This document shows positions 1 to 8,490 of a stretch of 11,046 bases of DNA, in pieces. The stretch lies in contig WJKD01000247.1 of assembly GCA_014729315.1 (NCBI GenBank), forward strand, positions 1-11,046, read 5' to 3'. Source of the DNA: Promethearchaeota archaeon (GTDB lineage: Archaea > Asgardarchaeota > Lokiarchaeia > Sigynarchaeales > SOKP01). The number at the start of each line of letters is the position of its first letter. Position 1 is the first letter of the stretch. The notes below the pieces were generated by a model. That model was not told the origin of the DNA and made no database searches. It saw nothing but the letters and a program-made list of their open reading frames with translations. A program made the position numbers and the translations under genes.

Positions 1-2469
1 CGTCAGTTCCGCAGCTACGGCAACGATATCATATTCTTGGTCATGAGCAATGATTGGGAATCCACTTTTTTCTCCAACGCCCGACTTAGCGTCTTCATGT
101 TGACCGTCATTATCGTCTTCATCAATGAAGATAAAATCGAATAATGCTACTTTGTCCCTGATATCAATCTCAGATGGCCATTCCATGGGTTTTATTCCAA
201 ACTTTTTTTCGGAATAATGATTTTCATCTATATAGGTAAGTAAGGAAATTATATAGTAACTATAATTAGGGTAATCGACAGTCGGATTAAATGAATAAAT
301 ATCGTTAATATCATTTAAATGCTTTACATTTGATAAAACATATTTATATATATGATTATTGGCATCATAGTCTGGAGAATAAAACGCATTATCCGATATG
401 ACAGAAGGATCTAGCCCTATATGGTTTAGTTCGATCATCTCAGACCCGCTATTTTTGCCATAATACGTCAGTTTTATAAAAAAGGGAGCACATTGCTCTT
501 TTTCAGTACCTTTATCTGATAAATATTTTTCACATTGAAATTCTGCAACAATATCTAATGCATCTGTCGGTGCTTCAAAGATGTCGATGCCACTTACTCT
601 ATCACACTGATAAATCTTAATCGGCCGTTTTTCTGCATCGCAGTTGAAACATAATGAATAATCAACGGAAGGATTCAATATAGTTCGAGTATTGCATGTA
701 ATTGCATAGTCACCTTCACCTGAGACGCGACATATTTTTAGATACCAGGTTCCAGCTTCTGGGAATTTATATATTGATTCTTCCTTTCCTTCTTCAACAC
801 GTTCTCCTGTCCATACAAAATCATTCGATTCCGGATTTGGCGGTGAGTCTTTTTTGCCATAAATTTTGAAATCCGCGGACGTCGGATAGTCCAAAACTGT
901 ATGCATGCTTTCAATTCTATCTCCTATTTCAATTTTGTATGTGTCTTTTATATTCTCACTGTTTATGGTTCCTGTTTCTGATATTCCTGCGTTCAGCACA
1001 TTAATTTCTTCAACATAACAAGTAAGATCATAATCACCAGCACCAGAGTGACTGTAAACCATTATATACCAGTCACCTGCTTCAGGAAAAGAATATGGTA
1101 CTGTTTCATCTACGCCATTAGCTCGTTCTTCTCCAGACCAATCATGATCACTAATCGAAGGGAGTTCCACATAGTCAGTTTCTGGGTTATCAATCCTACC
1201 ATAGATATCAAAATCGTCGTCGTTTTCTTTTATATCAAGGATTGTACGCATTTCTTCCGATTCAGTGTTAATTACAAGTTTGTATATATCAGAATCTCCG
1301 GCTCCATTCAAATTTTGGATATCTGTGGTGGTTCCTATAGGAAAATCCCAAATTGTTGGCCATTGAGGAGGATTAAAGATCGCATTGTGTCCTTTAATAA
1401 TTCTCTTCCCATCGGCGTATGCATCGTCATAATAGTAGCCATCTGCAAGTTGAACTGTCACCTCATCATCAAATATAAGCGTTGGTTCAACCCCAGCCAC
1501 TAGATATAAGTTTTGATGAATAGTATAGGTCTTATGATTAAGACTGCTTGCAGAATTGTATGAACCATGAGCTGAGGGAGGATCAGGATTCATGAATACA
1601 ATGGTTTGATCTTCTATATATTTATCTAAAATATCTAAATCGTCATCACTATCGATAAAATTTACATTGAAGTAGCAAAATGACGGTTCTAAATGTATCA
1701 ATGAATTCTTTAGTCCTTCGGCAATAGAAATAGCAAAGCTATTTGTTATCATCGCTTCAACAGGCGCGTTATCGATGAATTCAGTTTCAAGCAATATAGC
1801 AGGCATATTTGTATTTCTTAGTATTGTCAACGCTTTATCTCGATCATTTTTCAACCATCTAGAGCGAGTTGCATAATAATAAGCAGAATTAGAATCATTG
1901 TCCCTAATCTCATTATTTATTTGAACTGTTTTCATTTTTAATTCATACATAAGATTTTGATAAAGAAGTGTTGCGAAATAAATGGATTTTTCTTTTCTAT
2001 CAATATCACCAGAAGAAGTATAATATACTTCTGTTCCGTTTGCTGGACTCGAACCACAAGCATTGCAATGGATACTAATAAATAAATCGACACCATCTTC
2101 AGGTATTTCTCGATTTCTTGCATCTCTATTTTCTGTCGTTTCTCCATTTGCAATTCTTGTTCTCTGCAACAATGTTAAATTAACGCTATTGTCATCTCTT
2201 GTTAATAGCGAGTGCCATTTAGAATATTTAAATTTGCCTAACTCAGCGTTTGCAAAGATTCTAGAATCAAAGCCTTGAGAATAATCAAGATTTAAGACTT
2301 TTTCATATATATCAGAGAAATTACCTTTTCCTACAGCACCTACATCATCTCCGCCATGTCCAGGATCTATCATGATATAGGCATCTTGTTGTGGATACGA
2401 ATTAATAATAATCGCGAATATTGAGAAAAGGCAATATACAATAATATACTTAATTTTTTGTTTTTTCAT
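1..2469 (-). CDS. Exported N-acetylmuramoyl-L-alanine amidase (Amidase_3) with PPC-like repeats, C-terminus cut by window edge
   Basis: A zinc amidase that would cleave the bond between N-acetylmuramic acid and L-alanine in peptidoglycan. The frame is open from an ATG at 2469 to base 1 (823 codons visible), so the stop lies outside the window. Residues 1-28 look like a signal peptide (KKQKIK, then a hydrophobic stretch). The Amidase_3 domain covers about residues 30-245: DPGHGG gives zinc ligand His38, 'YEKVLNL' gives Glu56, 'SIHCNAC' gives His134, and 'ILLETEF' gives the catalytic Glu228. Residues 250-385 are unassigned. Two related beta domains follow at about 392-484 and 506-592, ending in 'SGAGDYDLTC' and 'SGEGDYAITC', which resembles the PPC (pre-peptidase C-terminal) family. 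Residues 593-823 match nothing I recognise and hold five more cysteines. GGAG lies 13 bases before the ATG, a long spacing. The gene starts 28 bases after the propeller gene's stop and is probably co-transcribed with it. The amidase call is firm; the C-terminal role is unknown. Confidence 0.9.
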   Translation of the reverse strand, partial: MKKQKIKYIIVYCLFSIFAIIINSYPQQDAYIMIDPGHGGDDVGAVGKGNFSDIYEKVLNLDYSQGFDSRIFANAELGKFKYSKWHSLLTRDDNSVNLTLLQRTRIANGETTENRDARNREIPEDGVDLFISIHCNACGSSPANGTEVYYTSSGDIDRKEKSIYFATLLYQNLMYELKMKTVQINNEIRDNDSNSAYYYATRSRWLKNDRDKALTILRNTNMPAILLETEFIDNAPVEAMITNSFAISIAEGLKNSLIHLEPSFCYFNVNFIDSDDDLDILDKYIEDQTIVFMNPDPPSAHGSYNSASSLNHKTYTIHQNLYLVAGVEPTLIFDDEVTVQLADGYYYDDAYADGKRIIKGHNAIFNPPQWPTIWDFPIGTTTDIQNLNGAGDSDIYKLVINTESEEMRTILDIKENDDDFDIYGRIDNPETDYVELPSISDHDWSGEERANGVDETVPYSFPEAGDWYIMVYSHSGAGDYDLTCYVEEINVLNAGISETGTINSENIKDTYKIEIGDRIESMHTVLDYPTSADFKIYGKKDSPPNPESNDFVWTGERVEEGKEESIYKFPEAGTWYLKICRVSGEGDYAITCNTRTILNPSVDYSLCFNCDAEKRPIKIYQCDRVSGIDIFEAPTDALDIVAEFQCEKYLSDKGTEKEQCAPFFIKLTYYGKNSGSEMIELNHIGLDPSVISDNAFYSPDYDANNHIYKYVLSNVKHLNDINDIYSFNPTVDYPNYSYYIISLLTYIDENHYSEKKFGIKPMEWPSEIDIRDKVALFDFIFIDEDDNDGQHEDAKSGVGEKSGFPIIAHDQEYDIVAVAAELT
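694..1296 (-). repeat. Tandem PPC-like domain repeat inside the amidase gene
   Basis: Two protein-level repeats of about 93 and 87 residues lie in tandem (codons 392-484 at 1296-1018, and 506-592 at 954-694), with a 21-residue linker. Shared positions include 'D-x-YK', 'M-x-T-x-LD', 'DF-x-IYG', 'W-x-GE', 'FPEAG-x-WY', 'SG-x-GDY' and 'TC' in the same order. The final GDY-x-x-TC strand and the spacing resemble PPC beta-sandwich domains, which are common on secreted hydrolases. The DNA copies have diverged, so the duplication is old. The domain family is assigned from pattern only. Confidence 0.7.
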
Positions 2470-2497
2470 AATTTTGTTAGATCTCCACTCTGGATAC

Positions 2498-3661
2498 TTA
2501 ATTTAAAATTATTTTAAATAATTCTGTATTCTGATTTATGTTACTCTTTATTAATGTTAGTAATTCGTAATTGTTAATCCATTTAATTTCTTTTATTATT
2601 GCATTACCAAATGACTTTATTTGATAGTAGTTATATTTTCCATCTTCTAAAATCCAAAGACTATTTTCAATTATACTTTCACTGTTTTCAGTACTTTTTA
2701 CAAATGCGACTTTGGTACAATCTGGCGACCATGTTGGAAAATAGCACCGTATATATAATCTATTTACTTCTTTAAAATCATTAAAATGATATACATTGTC
2801 TATGCTTAAATTATTATCATTCTCGTACAAGTATACAATATAAAAGCCTCTTGAATAGCGATCCTCTATGGATATTTTAAGTGAGTTCGAAGCCCAATTC
2901 AACCAATCAATCATCTCAAAATCTAAATCAAGTAATTTTACACATCTCGTATTGAATATACCAAAACCTATTTCAATTTTTTCTTGTTGATATTTGCCCG
3001 ATTCTAAAGCGGCAATTGCCTCTTCCTCACTTAATAATCCGAATTGACTTTTTTCGCCTATCGTAAGTTCCTCATTTTTATAATAATCAGAATAAAAAAA
3101 CTTACCATTTGGTGCCCATTTTTCACCGATACCTTCAGTTACAAAAACAGGCGGATTATTATCAGTTATAAGATATATCTTAGCTCTCGAATTTTTACTA
3201 CGAACCTGATAAAGGATATTTTCAAGATCTTTCACAGAAGCTGATACAACATTTCCCTCATTGTGTCTGACTACTATTGAGGTATCCTTAATTGTATCAT
3301 AAATTTTTAAAATACTTTCTCTTCCTTCCTTTCTTTTAATTAGAAGATACCGATCATTGCTACTAAACCAAATATTTTCTCTTCTTGATCGGATTTGCGT
3401 TGAATAGATATTTTCTTCTTTATATACCTTTTTTAAGGCGTTGATTAAAAAATAATCAACTCGATTTTCAGAAACGATAACCAGACCCCCACTTGATACA
3501 TGCTGTATTATTGAACCAGGAAAATCATTTTTAAAGATAGACTGGTATGAAACTTCAAATGGGACTTTTTGAAAAAACGTCTGAGAAGAAGATACCGTTG
3601 TGAATTGAAAAGCGGATAATATTGCACTAAGACAAAGCAAGACAACTATTTTGTTTTTCAT
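2498..3661 (-). CDS. Secreted beta-propeller protein with WD40-like (PD40/TolB-type) motifs
   Basis: A 387-residue exported protein of unknown specific function. The N-terminus (MKNKIVVLLCLSAILSAF) is a signal peptide; there is no convincing lipobox, so a soluble periplasmic or secreted product is likelier than a lipoprotein. At least five beta-propeller blades can be seen: around residue 97 ('WFSSNDRYLLIK'), 182 ('WAPNGKFFYSDYY'), 253 ('WLNWASNSLKI'), 309 ('PTWSPDCTKVAFVK') and 359 ('IKWINNYELLTLI'). The 'W-S-P-D/N-G' pattern is that of PD40 repeats in TolB-like propellers. ATG 3661 is chosen as start because AGGAGT lies 6 bases upstream; a GTG immediately before it (3664) would leave only 3. 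It sits 99 bases downstream of the C25 peptidase and 28 bases upstream of the amidase. There is no C-terminal sorting domain. Propellers usually bind proteins or ligands, and no enzymatic residues are evident. Confidence 0.8.
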   Translation of the reverse strand: MKNKIVVLLCLSAILSAFQFTTVSSSQTFFQKVPFEVSYQSIFKNDFPGSIIQHVSSGGLVIVSENRVDYFLINALKKVYKEENIYSTQIRSRRENIWFSSNDRYLLIKRKEGRESILKIYDTIKDTSIVVRHNEGNVVSASVKDLENILYQVRSKNSRAKIYLITDNNPPVFVTEGIGEKWAPNGKFFYSDYYKNEELTIGEKSQFGLLSEEEAIAALESGKYQQEKIEIGFGIFNTRCVKLLDLDFEMIDWLNWASNSLKISIEDRYSRGFYIVYLYENDNNLSIDNVYHFNDFKEVNRLYIRCYFPTWSPDCTKVAFVKSTENSESIIENSLWILEDGKYNYYQIKSFGNAIIKEIKWINNYELLTLIKSNINQNTELFKIILN

Positions 3662-3667
3662 CACTTT

Positions 3668-3673
3668 ACTCCT
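3668..3673 (-). promoter_or_regulatory. Ribosome binding site of the beta-propeller gene
   Basis: The minus strand reads AGGAGT here, 6 bases before ATG 3661 and only 3 before GTG 3664, which favours the ATG. It is the clearest Shine-Dalgarno match in the window; the other starts have weak or no matches. Confidence 0.6.
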
Positions 3674-3760
3674 ATCAACTAGTTAATTATTTTTGTGTAT
3701 TAATTTTCGGATAAATTTACCATCTGATTTAAAATTTAGTAACTTTAACTAAAATAACAT

Positions 3761-6700
3761 TCACTTTATTTTGAGAAGTCTTTCGATAACTCCGATGTTT
3801 TTATTTTCATTTCTTGCGGTAAGTTTGTATAAATAGACACCATTTGCAATAATATTACCATCAGCATCCAGACCATCCCACTCTATTGAGTTAAAAGATG
3901 TTACAGAATAATTTTTAATAACTTTGATCAAGCGTCCTGCTGTGGTATAGATTTTAATAATAACTTCTGCTGGTTGTGATAATTCATAAGTAAAGTAAGT
4001 GTTTTGACGAAATGGATTTGGATAGTTAAGTACATTTAATATAAATAGTTCTTCTTGCTGTATATTAAAGGTAATTCGGTCTTCGCCTCTAAATCCTGCG
4101 CTATCAGCTATCAAGACACTAAGTTGGTGTGAACCATGCTCAAAAGCAGTTTGAATTTTACAGGAACAAGAATTTTTATTTTTAACGGCATATTCAATTA
4201 TTGGACTCTTATAATCAAAAGCCTCATTATCCAATTTTACCATTAATGATTCTTTGATTAGTGAATGTTTCGCATTGATTTCAGCGATGAATACTGGTTT
4301 TGGATGAACATACTGTTGTTCGGCCATTAATGAATTCCCATGATAATGCAATTCAACAATAGGAACATCATAATCAATCATATTTAATCTCATAGCCGGA
4401 TCACCTAACAAAGTAAACATCTCTGCAACTTCTTCCAAACTCCAAAACTGATTCAAATAATCTATCTTTGCCTTTGTGATTATCGAACCAATTGTATTAA
4501 ATTTTTTCTCAAACAAAGAATAAAAAAATACTTGCCCTAAAGGGTTATAGGGATATATTACCGGACTTCCAGCTGCTGTCCATACAGCGATCGCTCCTTT
4601 ATTACGCGACTTGGCCATCGCTTCCGCTAAGCATTCTTTTTCAGCATGCTGAAACATACCGGAACTACAAGAAAACGCTGTTACAAATGGAAATTTTCTA
4701 TTAGACAGAGAATTTATCAATGATAAAGAAAATATTTTTTCTCGAGCCCAAAAATCGATTGCACCGTGTCCAATATAATTTAAAAGCAAGCAGCCATTAT
4801 TAATAAAAGAAATAATTTCTTGCCGCATGTTAATTACATCTTTTGTGTTGCTCAAATATATTTTTTTTACATTATACTCTGATGGGACATAAATTAAAAT
4901 ATTGTCGCTCATAGATTCAAAATTTTCATCCTTTTTCGAATCATCAGAAACCAGTAAAAAGTTTTTTTTCCAATCCCAATGAGTATAGTCACTTTCATAG
5001 TTAATTATTTTATCAATTATAGACTCAATATCAGAAGTTGAACGTACTGCTAATCTTCCGCAAAACATATCAGGAATAACATCACTTCCACTCACACATA
5101 TAAACCAATTATCATTGGCAGTTTCTTTCTCGCTATATTCTGGTTGAAACAAAAATGTCGGCACATAATTCTGATTACCCATTCCCAGATAGTCCTTATA
5201 ATCATAACTCGCATCCCCAACCAATAATACGTACGTCGGAGCCGGTGGAGACCACTGGTAATATGTATACGACAAAAAATCCTTTATTGCCTGGGGATCA
5301 AAAATGCCGTAGTTGAATTCGTCATATAAATTTTGTACCGTTGCAATGCTCACTGTTAATCCATTCTGACGGTGAAGTTCAGCCAAAGGGATAATACTAT
5401 TATGAAATAATTTATGGGTAATAATAACGTAATCTGCTTGTTGTGAAGTGTGATACAGATAAGAAGGCTCGTCTCGCGTGATAGACAATGGTTGTAAGAT
5501 CGCTTCATCGTCAAGACAAATGTATTGATTGGTGGTATCAACATTTAAATCGAACAATAATCCATATTTCCCATCCAAATTTTGAACTGATATTTTTAAT
5601 ATCCGATTTACTGAATACGGATTTTCAATTTCAAAAACATGGACGTTATTGCTTTTAAAGTTAGTGATATTATAATTGAATAATCCACATCGATGGGGAA
5701 CAAATTTAAGGCTGCCATTTATTGCAGAAAAATACCGCCAATAATCGAGTTCAAACCAATCCAGCGCCAGAATATCAAAATCATCTGCACTTTCTGATCT
5801 AAATGATAGTTTGTTTTTACCCTCCTTGAGCAAAGACTGAGGAAAACTTTTTATTATTGAATGATTTCCTTTTCCCTCCCATGTTTCTGTCACAATTTCT
5901 TGCTGATTCAATAGTATTGTCACAGAATGATCGGTATAAAATGCACCATAGATTTTTATCCTGATTATCCCTTGTTCCGATTCATTGTATTTAACATCAT
6001 ACAATTTAAATGTGAAGTCCTTTGTCTCATTGTATTTAATTTCTTCCCATGTCCAGTGGTCATCATCGTCTCGACCTGGCATTGAGGCTTTGTAAATGAT
6101 ATTCTCTTCCATTTTCCGGAGATTTTTGTATGCGTTCATCGGTTCCGCATCCGTTTTAGAAGCTCCATCTTTTTCTCCCATTCGTAAGCCATTTTTATCA
6201 TCAAGGACTAACCAATAAATATTCTCATCGGAATAGATGGTTTTATTGGATTCGCCATAAAACAGAATGTAATCTGACATGTCAAATATACCATCCTGTT
6301 TGCCATAGATATAAACAGGGATTTCCTGTCCCTTATTATATAAACGGAGAGTTAACGGATTTACAGTAAACACATTTAAGCCGGCATCTCGTAAATGCGA
6401 ATAGTTCAATCTATAAATCCCGTCTTTGTTAATTGAAATTTTATATGCTTCCAAATCAGCTATCTGACGATAAAAACTAACAGCATCGAAATTCCCTTCT
6501 GTGTCTTGTTTCATCTTCATTTGTTGCGATTGAAAATCTAAATTTGTTTGCAGGCTATTTAGTATACTCGTTGAAATAATCTCATCAAATACTTCCGAGC
6601 TTTCTTTTCGACATGATAATTTATTATTATCATTAGAGTTGATTAACTGTTTTTCAGCCGGGAATTGTTCGAGTTTAATTTTTATCTTCTTATACACTTT

Positions 6701-7201
6701 TATTTTTTTCGTTACGGGATTGTACTGCACCACATTAAATCTAACTTGCATTAGATAATGATCTCTCATAAAACCCAGGTAATTTATTTCAACAAGTTCA
6801 TGGGGATAAAGTCTGTTTTCATTATAAATTGGATCTTTATTCAGAGAATATTCAACCGATTCAATGTTTTCTTCATTATAAGCCGGAGTCGGAGTAGGTG
6901 GCACTTCAATTCCGTCTATTACATCGAATTCTGTTTCGAGGATGTTCGCAGCGTATTTCGTAAAAGGCTTTATATCCAGCAACACAGCTTTTTGGGGCAA
7001 CCGAGGTTTACCAAATTCACGATAATCACTCAAATTATCAATAGATATCAGTCCTTCCTTCCTGGATAGCGAATAATGTTGGACAGCAAATTCTATGGTG
7101 AAATTGTTGTCCTTTAATTCCACTAAATCCACATGGTAATCTTTGGCAAAAAGAATCGAAGATGTAGCAACTATGACAATAATGTTTATTAATTTCTTCA
7201 T
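3761..7201 (-). CDS. C25 (gingipain-family) cysteine peptidase with T9SS/FlgD-like C-terminal domain, PorU-like
   Basis: A 1146-residue exported cysteine peptidase (numbering from ATG 7201). A signal peptide covers about residues 1-19. Residues 20-180 resemble the gingipain propeptide region ('RLYPHELVEI', 'VVQYNPVTKKIKVYKKI'). Residues 253-345 carry the 'YKISINKDGIYRL ... FYGES' module common in large C25 proteins. The peptidase domain spans about 585-940: 'VLLVGDASYD' (658-667), 'ANDNWF' (695-700), 'DMFCGR' (711-716), catalytic His812 in 'NYIGHGA', catalytic Cys845 in 'FSCSSG', and closing 'LLGDPAMRL'. After a linker beta domain, residues 1055-1146 form a FlgD-Ig/T9SS-type C-terminal domain beginning 'NYPNPF' and ending 'NGVYLYKLTA'. 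Length and order match PorU, the T9SS sortase (about 1158 residues in Porphyromonas gingivalis), but ordinary T9SS cargo peptidases share this layout, so the role is open. A TTG at 7222 would add seven residues; ATG 7201 puts Met directly before the Lys-rich signal start. Neither has a Shine-Dalgarno match. It lies 41 bases after the permease stop. Confidence 0.9.
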   Translation of the reverse strand: MKKLINIIVIVATSSILFAKDYHVDLVELKDNNFTIEFAVQHYSLSRKEGLISIDNLSDYREFGKPRLPQKAVLLDIKPFTKYAANILETEFDVIDGIEVPPTPTPAYNEENIESVEYSLNKDPIYNENRLYPHELVEINYLGFMRDHYLMQVRFNVVQYNPVTKKIKVYKKIKIKLEQFPAEKQLINSNDNNKLSCRKESSEVFDEIISTSILNSLQTNLDFQSQQMKMKQDTEGNFDAVSFYRQIADLEAYKISINKDGIYRLNYSHLRDAGLNVFTVNPLTLRLYNKGQEIPVYIYGKQDGIFDMSDYILFYGESNKTIYSDENIYWLVLDDKNGLRMGEKDGASKTDAEPMNAYKNLRKMEENIIYKASMPGRDDDDHWTWEEIKYNETKDFTFKLYDVKYNESEQGIIRIKIYGAFYTDHSVTILLNQQEIVTETWEGKGNHSIIKSFPQSLLKEGKNKLSFRSESADDFDILALDWFELDYWRYFSAINGSLKFVPHRCGLFNYNITNFKSNNVHVFEIENPYSVNRILKISVQNLDGKYGLLFDLNVDTTNQYICLDDEAILQPLSITRDEPSYLYHTSQQADYVIITHKLFHNSIIPLAELHRQNGLTVSIATVQNLYDEFNYGIFDPQAIKDFLSYTYYQWSPPAPTYVLLVGDASYDYKDYLGMGNQNYVPTFLFQPEYSEKETANDNWFICVSGSDVIPDMFCGRLAVRSTSDIESIIDKIINYESDYTHWDWKKNFLLVSDDSKKDENFESMSDNILIYVPSEYNVKKIYLSNTKDVINMRQEIISFINNGCLLLNYIGHGAIDFWAREKIFSLSLINSLSNRKFPFVTAFSCSSGMFQHAEKECLAEAMAKSRNKGAIAVWTAAGSPVIYPYNPLGQVFFYSLFEKKFNTIGSIITKAKIDYLNQFWSLEEVAEMFTLLGDPAMRLNMIDYDVPIVELHYHGNSLMAEQQYVHPKPVFIAEINAKHSLIKESLMVKLDNEAFDYKSPIIEYAVKNKNSCSCKIQTAFEHGSHQLSVLIADSAGFRGEDRITFNIQQEELFILNVLNYPNPFRQNTYFTYELSQPAEVIIKIYTTAGRLIKVIKNYSVTSFNSIEWDGLDADGNIIANGVYLYKLTARNENKNIGVIERLLKIK

Positions 7202-7242
7202 GGGTTGTATTTGATTATTCAAACACTAATTTCAGTTTATTA

Positions 7243-8490
7243 TTATATATTTCTCAACGCATCAATCGGTTTTAAATTTGCAGCTTTCTGAGCTGGGTAA
7301 ATACCAGCAATAATTCCTGTAATAATTGATACACTTGTAGCTATCGATATTGCCGGAACTAATGAAATTTTACATATTCCTAACCAGAGTTGAGTCATAT
7401 AGTAAATACCGATTCCCCCAGTTATTCCCAAAATACCTCCGATAAATCCAGTTGCTACGGATTCGACAAGGAATTGAAAAAGTATATCGTGGCGCGTCGC
7501 TCCCACGGCGCGTCGTATTCCTATTTCATAAATTCGTTCTGAAACAGAAGACAACATAATATTCATTATTCCGGTTCCAGCTAAAATCAGTGCAATAAGA
7601 GCAATTAAAGTCAATACAATTGTAATTGTTCGTAAAATTCGTTTTGCAGAACGAATCTGTTGGTGCAACATATTTACCTTCACAGACGCTTGATTCCCAT
7701 GTTGTATTCGGAAGTAATTTTCGATATTCTTACCTGCTTTTTGTGATTCATTAAAGTTCGCTACCTGCAAATCCAAACCCTGAACAAAATTAGTATTAAA
7801 CCAGGTTTGGCTTCGCATTAAACTGAATGGGATAAATATTACGTCGTTGCCTCCTTTCACCAGATTCATGCTTTCTAAAAAAGGTCTGTCTTTTGGTTTT
7901 AAAATTCCAACGATTTTAAAGTACTCATTTGTTACTTGTAAGAAAGATCCTAATGCATGGGTATTTCCAAAGATTGTTTCGTAAGCTTCATGCGATAATA
8001 TGCATACAAGATTTCTTTTAATTTCATCGACAGGAAGCAGAAATCTACCTTCTTTAAGACTTTCATTATGAATAAACTTCCAATCCGGTAGCGTTCCAAT
8101 TAGCTTTATTCCCTCAAATAGTTTTCCCCCTCTTTTTGCTGAAACAGTCCAACAAATACTTGGTGCAATTTTCGTAATATTGGGACAATAATTCTTTAAC
8201 CACTTCGTTTCATCGATTGAAATCAATTTAGCATTTGTTTTCGGATTATAGTCAAAATAGTCCACTAATTCTGGTAAACTTCGATGAATCCATACACGAT
8301 TCATTCCAAAAGAAGCGATTTCTGTATTAATAATTTTTCTGCCCACACTGCTGACTATTAAAACAGATGTTACAGAAAAAATCCCGATAGTCATTCCTAA
8401 TAACATTAGCGTAAACCTGATCTTGTTTTTGCTGCTATACAAATAAAATGTGTGCAGCAGTGCGACAAATTTAGTTAAGTTTATTTTCAT
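7243..8490 (-). CDS. MacB/FtsX-type ABC transporter permease without fused ATPase
   Basis: A 415-residue inner-membrane permease of the type VII (MacB/LolC/FtsX) ABC family. These proteins do not carry substrates through the membrane; they use ATP-driven mechanical movement to drive periplasmic partners. The layout is canonical: one transmembrane helix near the N-terminus (about 26-48, 'MLLGMTIGIFSVTSVLIVSSVG'-like, MacB_PCD start), a large periplasmic domain (about 50-285), then three helices (about 286-310, 336-362, 379-400) with the coupling segment 'SVSERIYEIGIRRAVGA' and the closing 'YPAQKAANLKPIDAL'. No Walker A or ABC signature is present, so a separate ATPase is needed. ATG 8490 overlaps the adaptor gene by 20 bases and has no Shine-Dalgarno match, which suggests translational coupling. 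A TTG at 8499 would add three residues. The substrate cannot be told from sequence. Confidence 0.9.
   Translation of the reverse strand: MKINLTKFVALLHTFYLYSSKNKIRFTLMLLGMTIGIFSVTSVLIVSSVGRKIINTEIASFGMNRVWIHRSLPELVDYFDYNPKTNAKLISIDETKWLKNYCPNITKIAPSICWTVSAKRGGKLFEGIKLIGTLPDWKFIHNESLKEGRFLLPVDEIKRNLVCILSHEAYETIFGNTHALGSFLQVTNEYFKIVGILKPKDRPFLESMNLVKGGNDVIFIPFSLMRSQTWFNTNFVQGLDLQVANFNESQKAGKNIENYFRIQHGNQASVKVNMLHQQIRSAKRILRTITIVLTLIALIALILAGTGIMNIMLSSVSERIYEIGIRRAVGATRHDILFQFLVESVATGFIGGILGITGGIGIYYMTQLWLGICKISLVPAISIATSVSIITGIIAGIYPAQKAANLKPIDALRNI

Noticed and set aside
1048..1503. Plus-strand open frame of 151 codons
   Set aside because: It lies wholly antisense to the amidase, which has recognised motifs and a continuous frame. 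Its translation is rich in Ile, Phe, Tyr and Arg as expected for a shadow, and it has no family resemblance.
3735..3753. Short hairpin (6-base arms TTTAGT/ACTAAA) just after the C25 stop codon
   Set aside because: It has one G-C pair and no clear run of T after it on the transcribed strand, so it does not support a terminator.
6758..7069. Plus-strand open frame of 103 codons
   Set aside because: It is antisense to the propeptide region of the C25 peptidase; the composition is typical of a shadow frame and no motif is seen.
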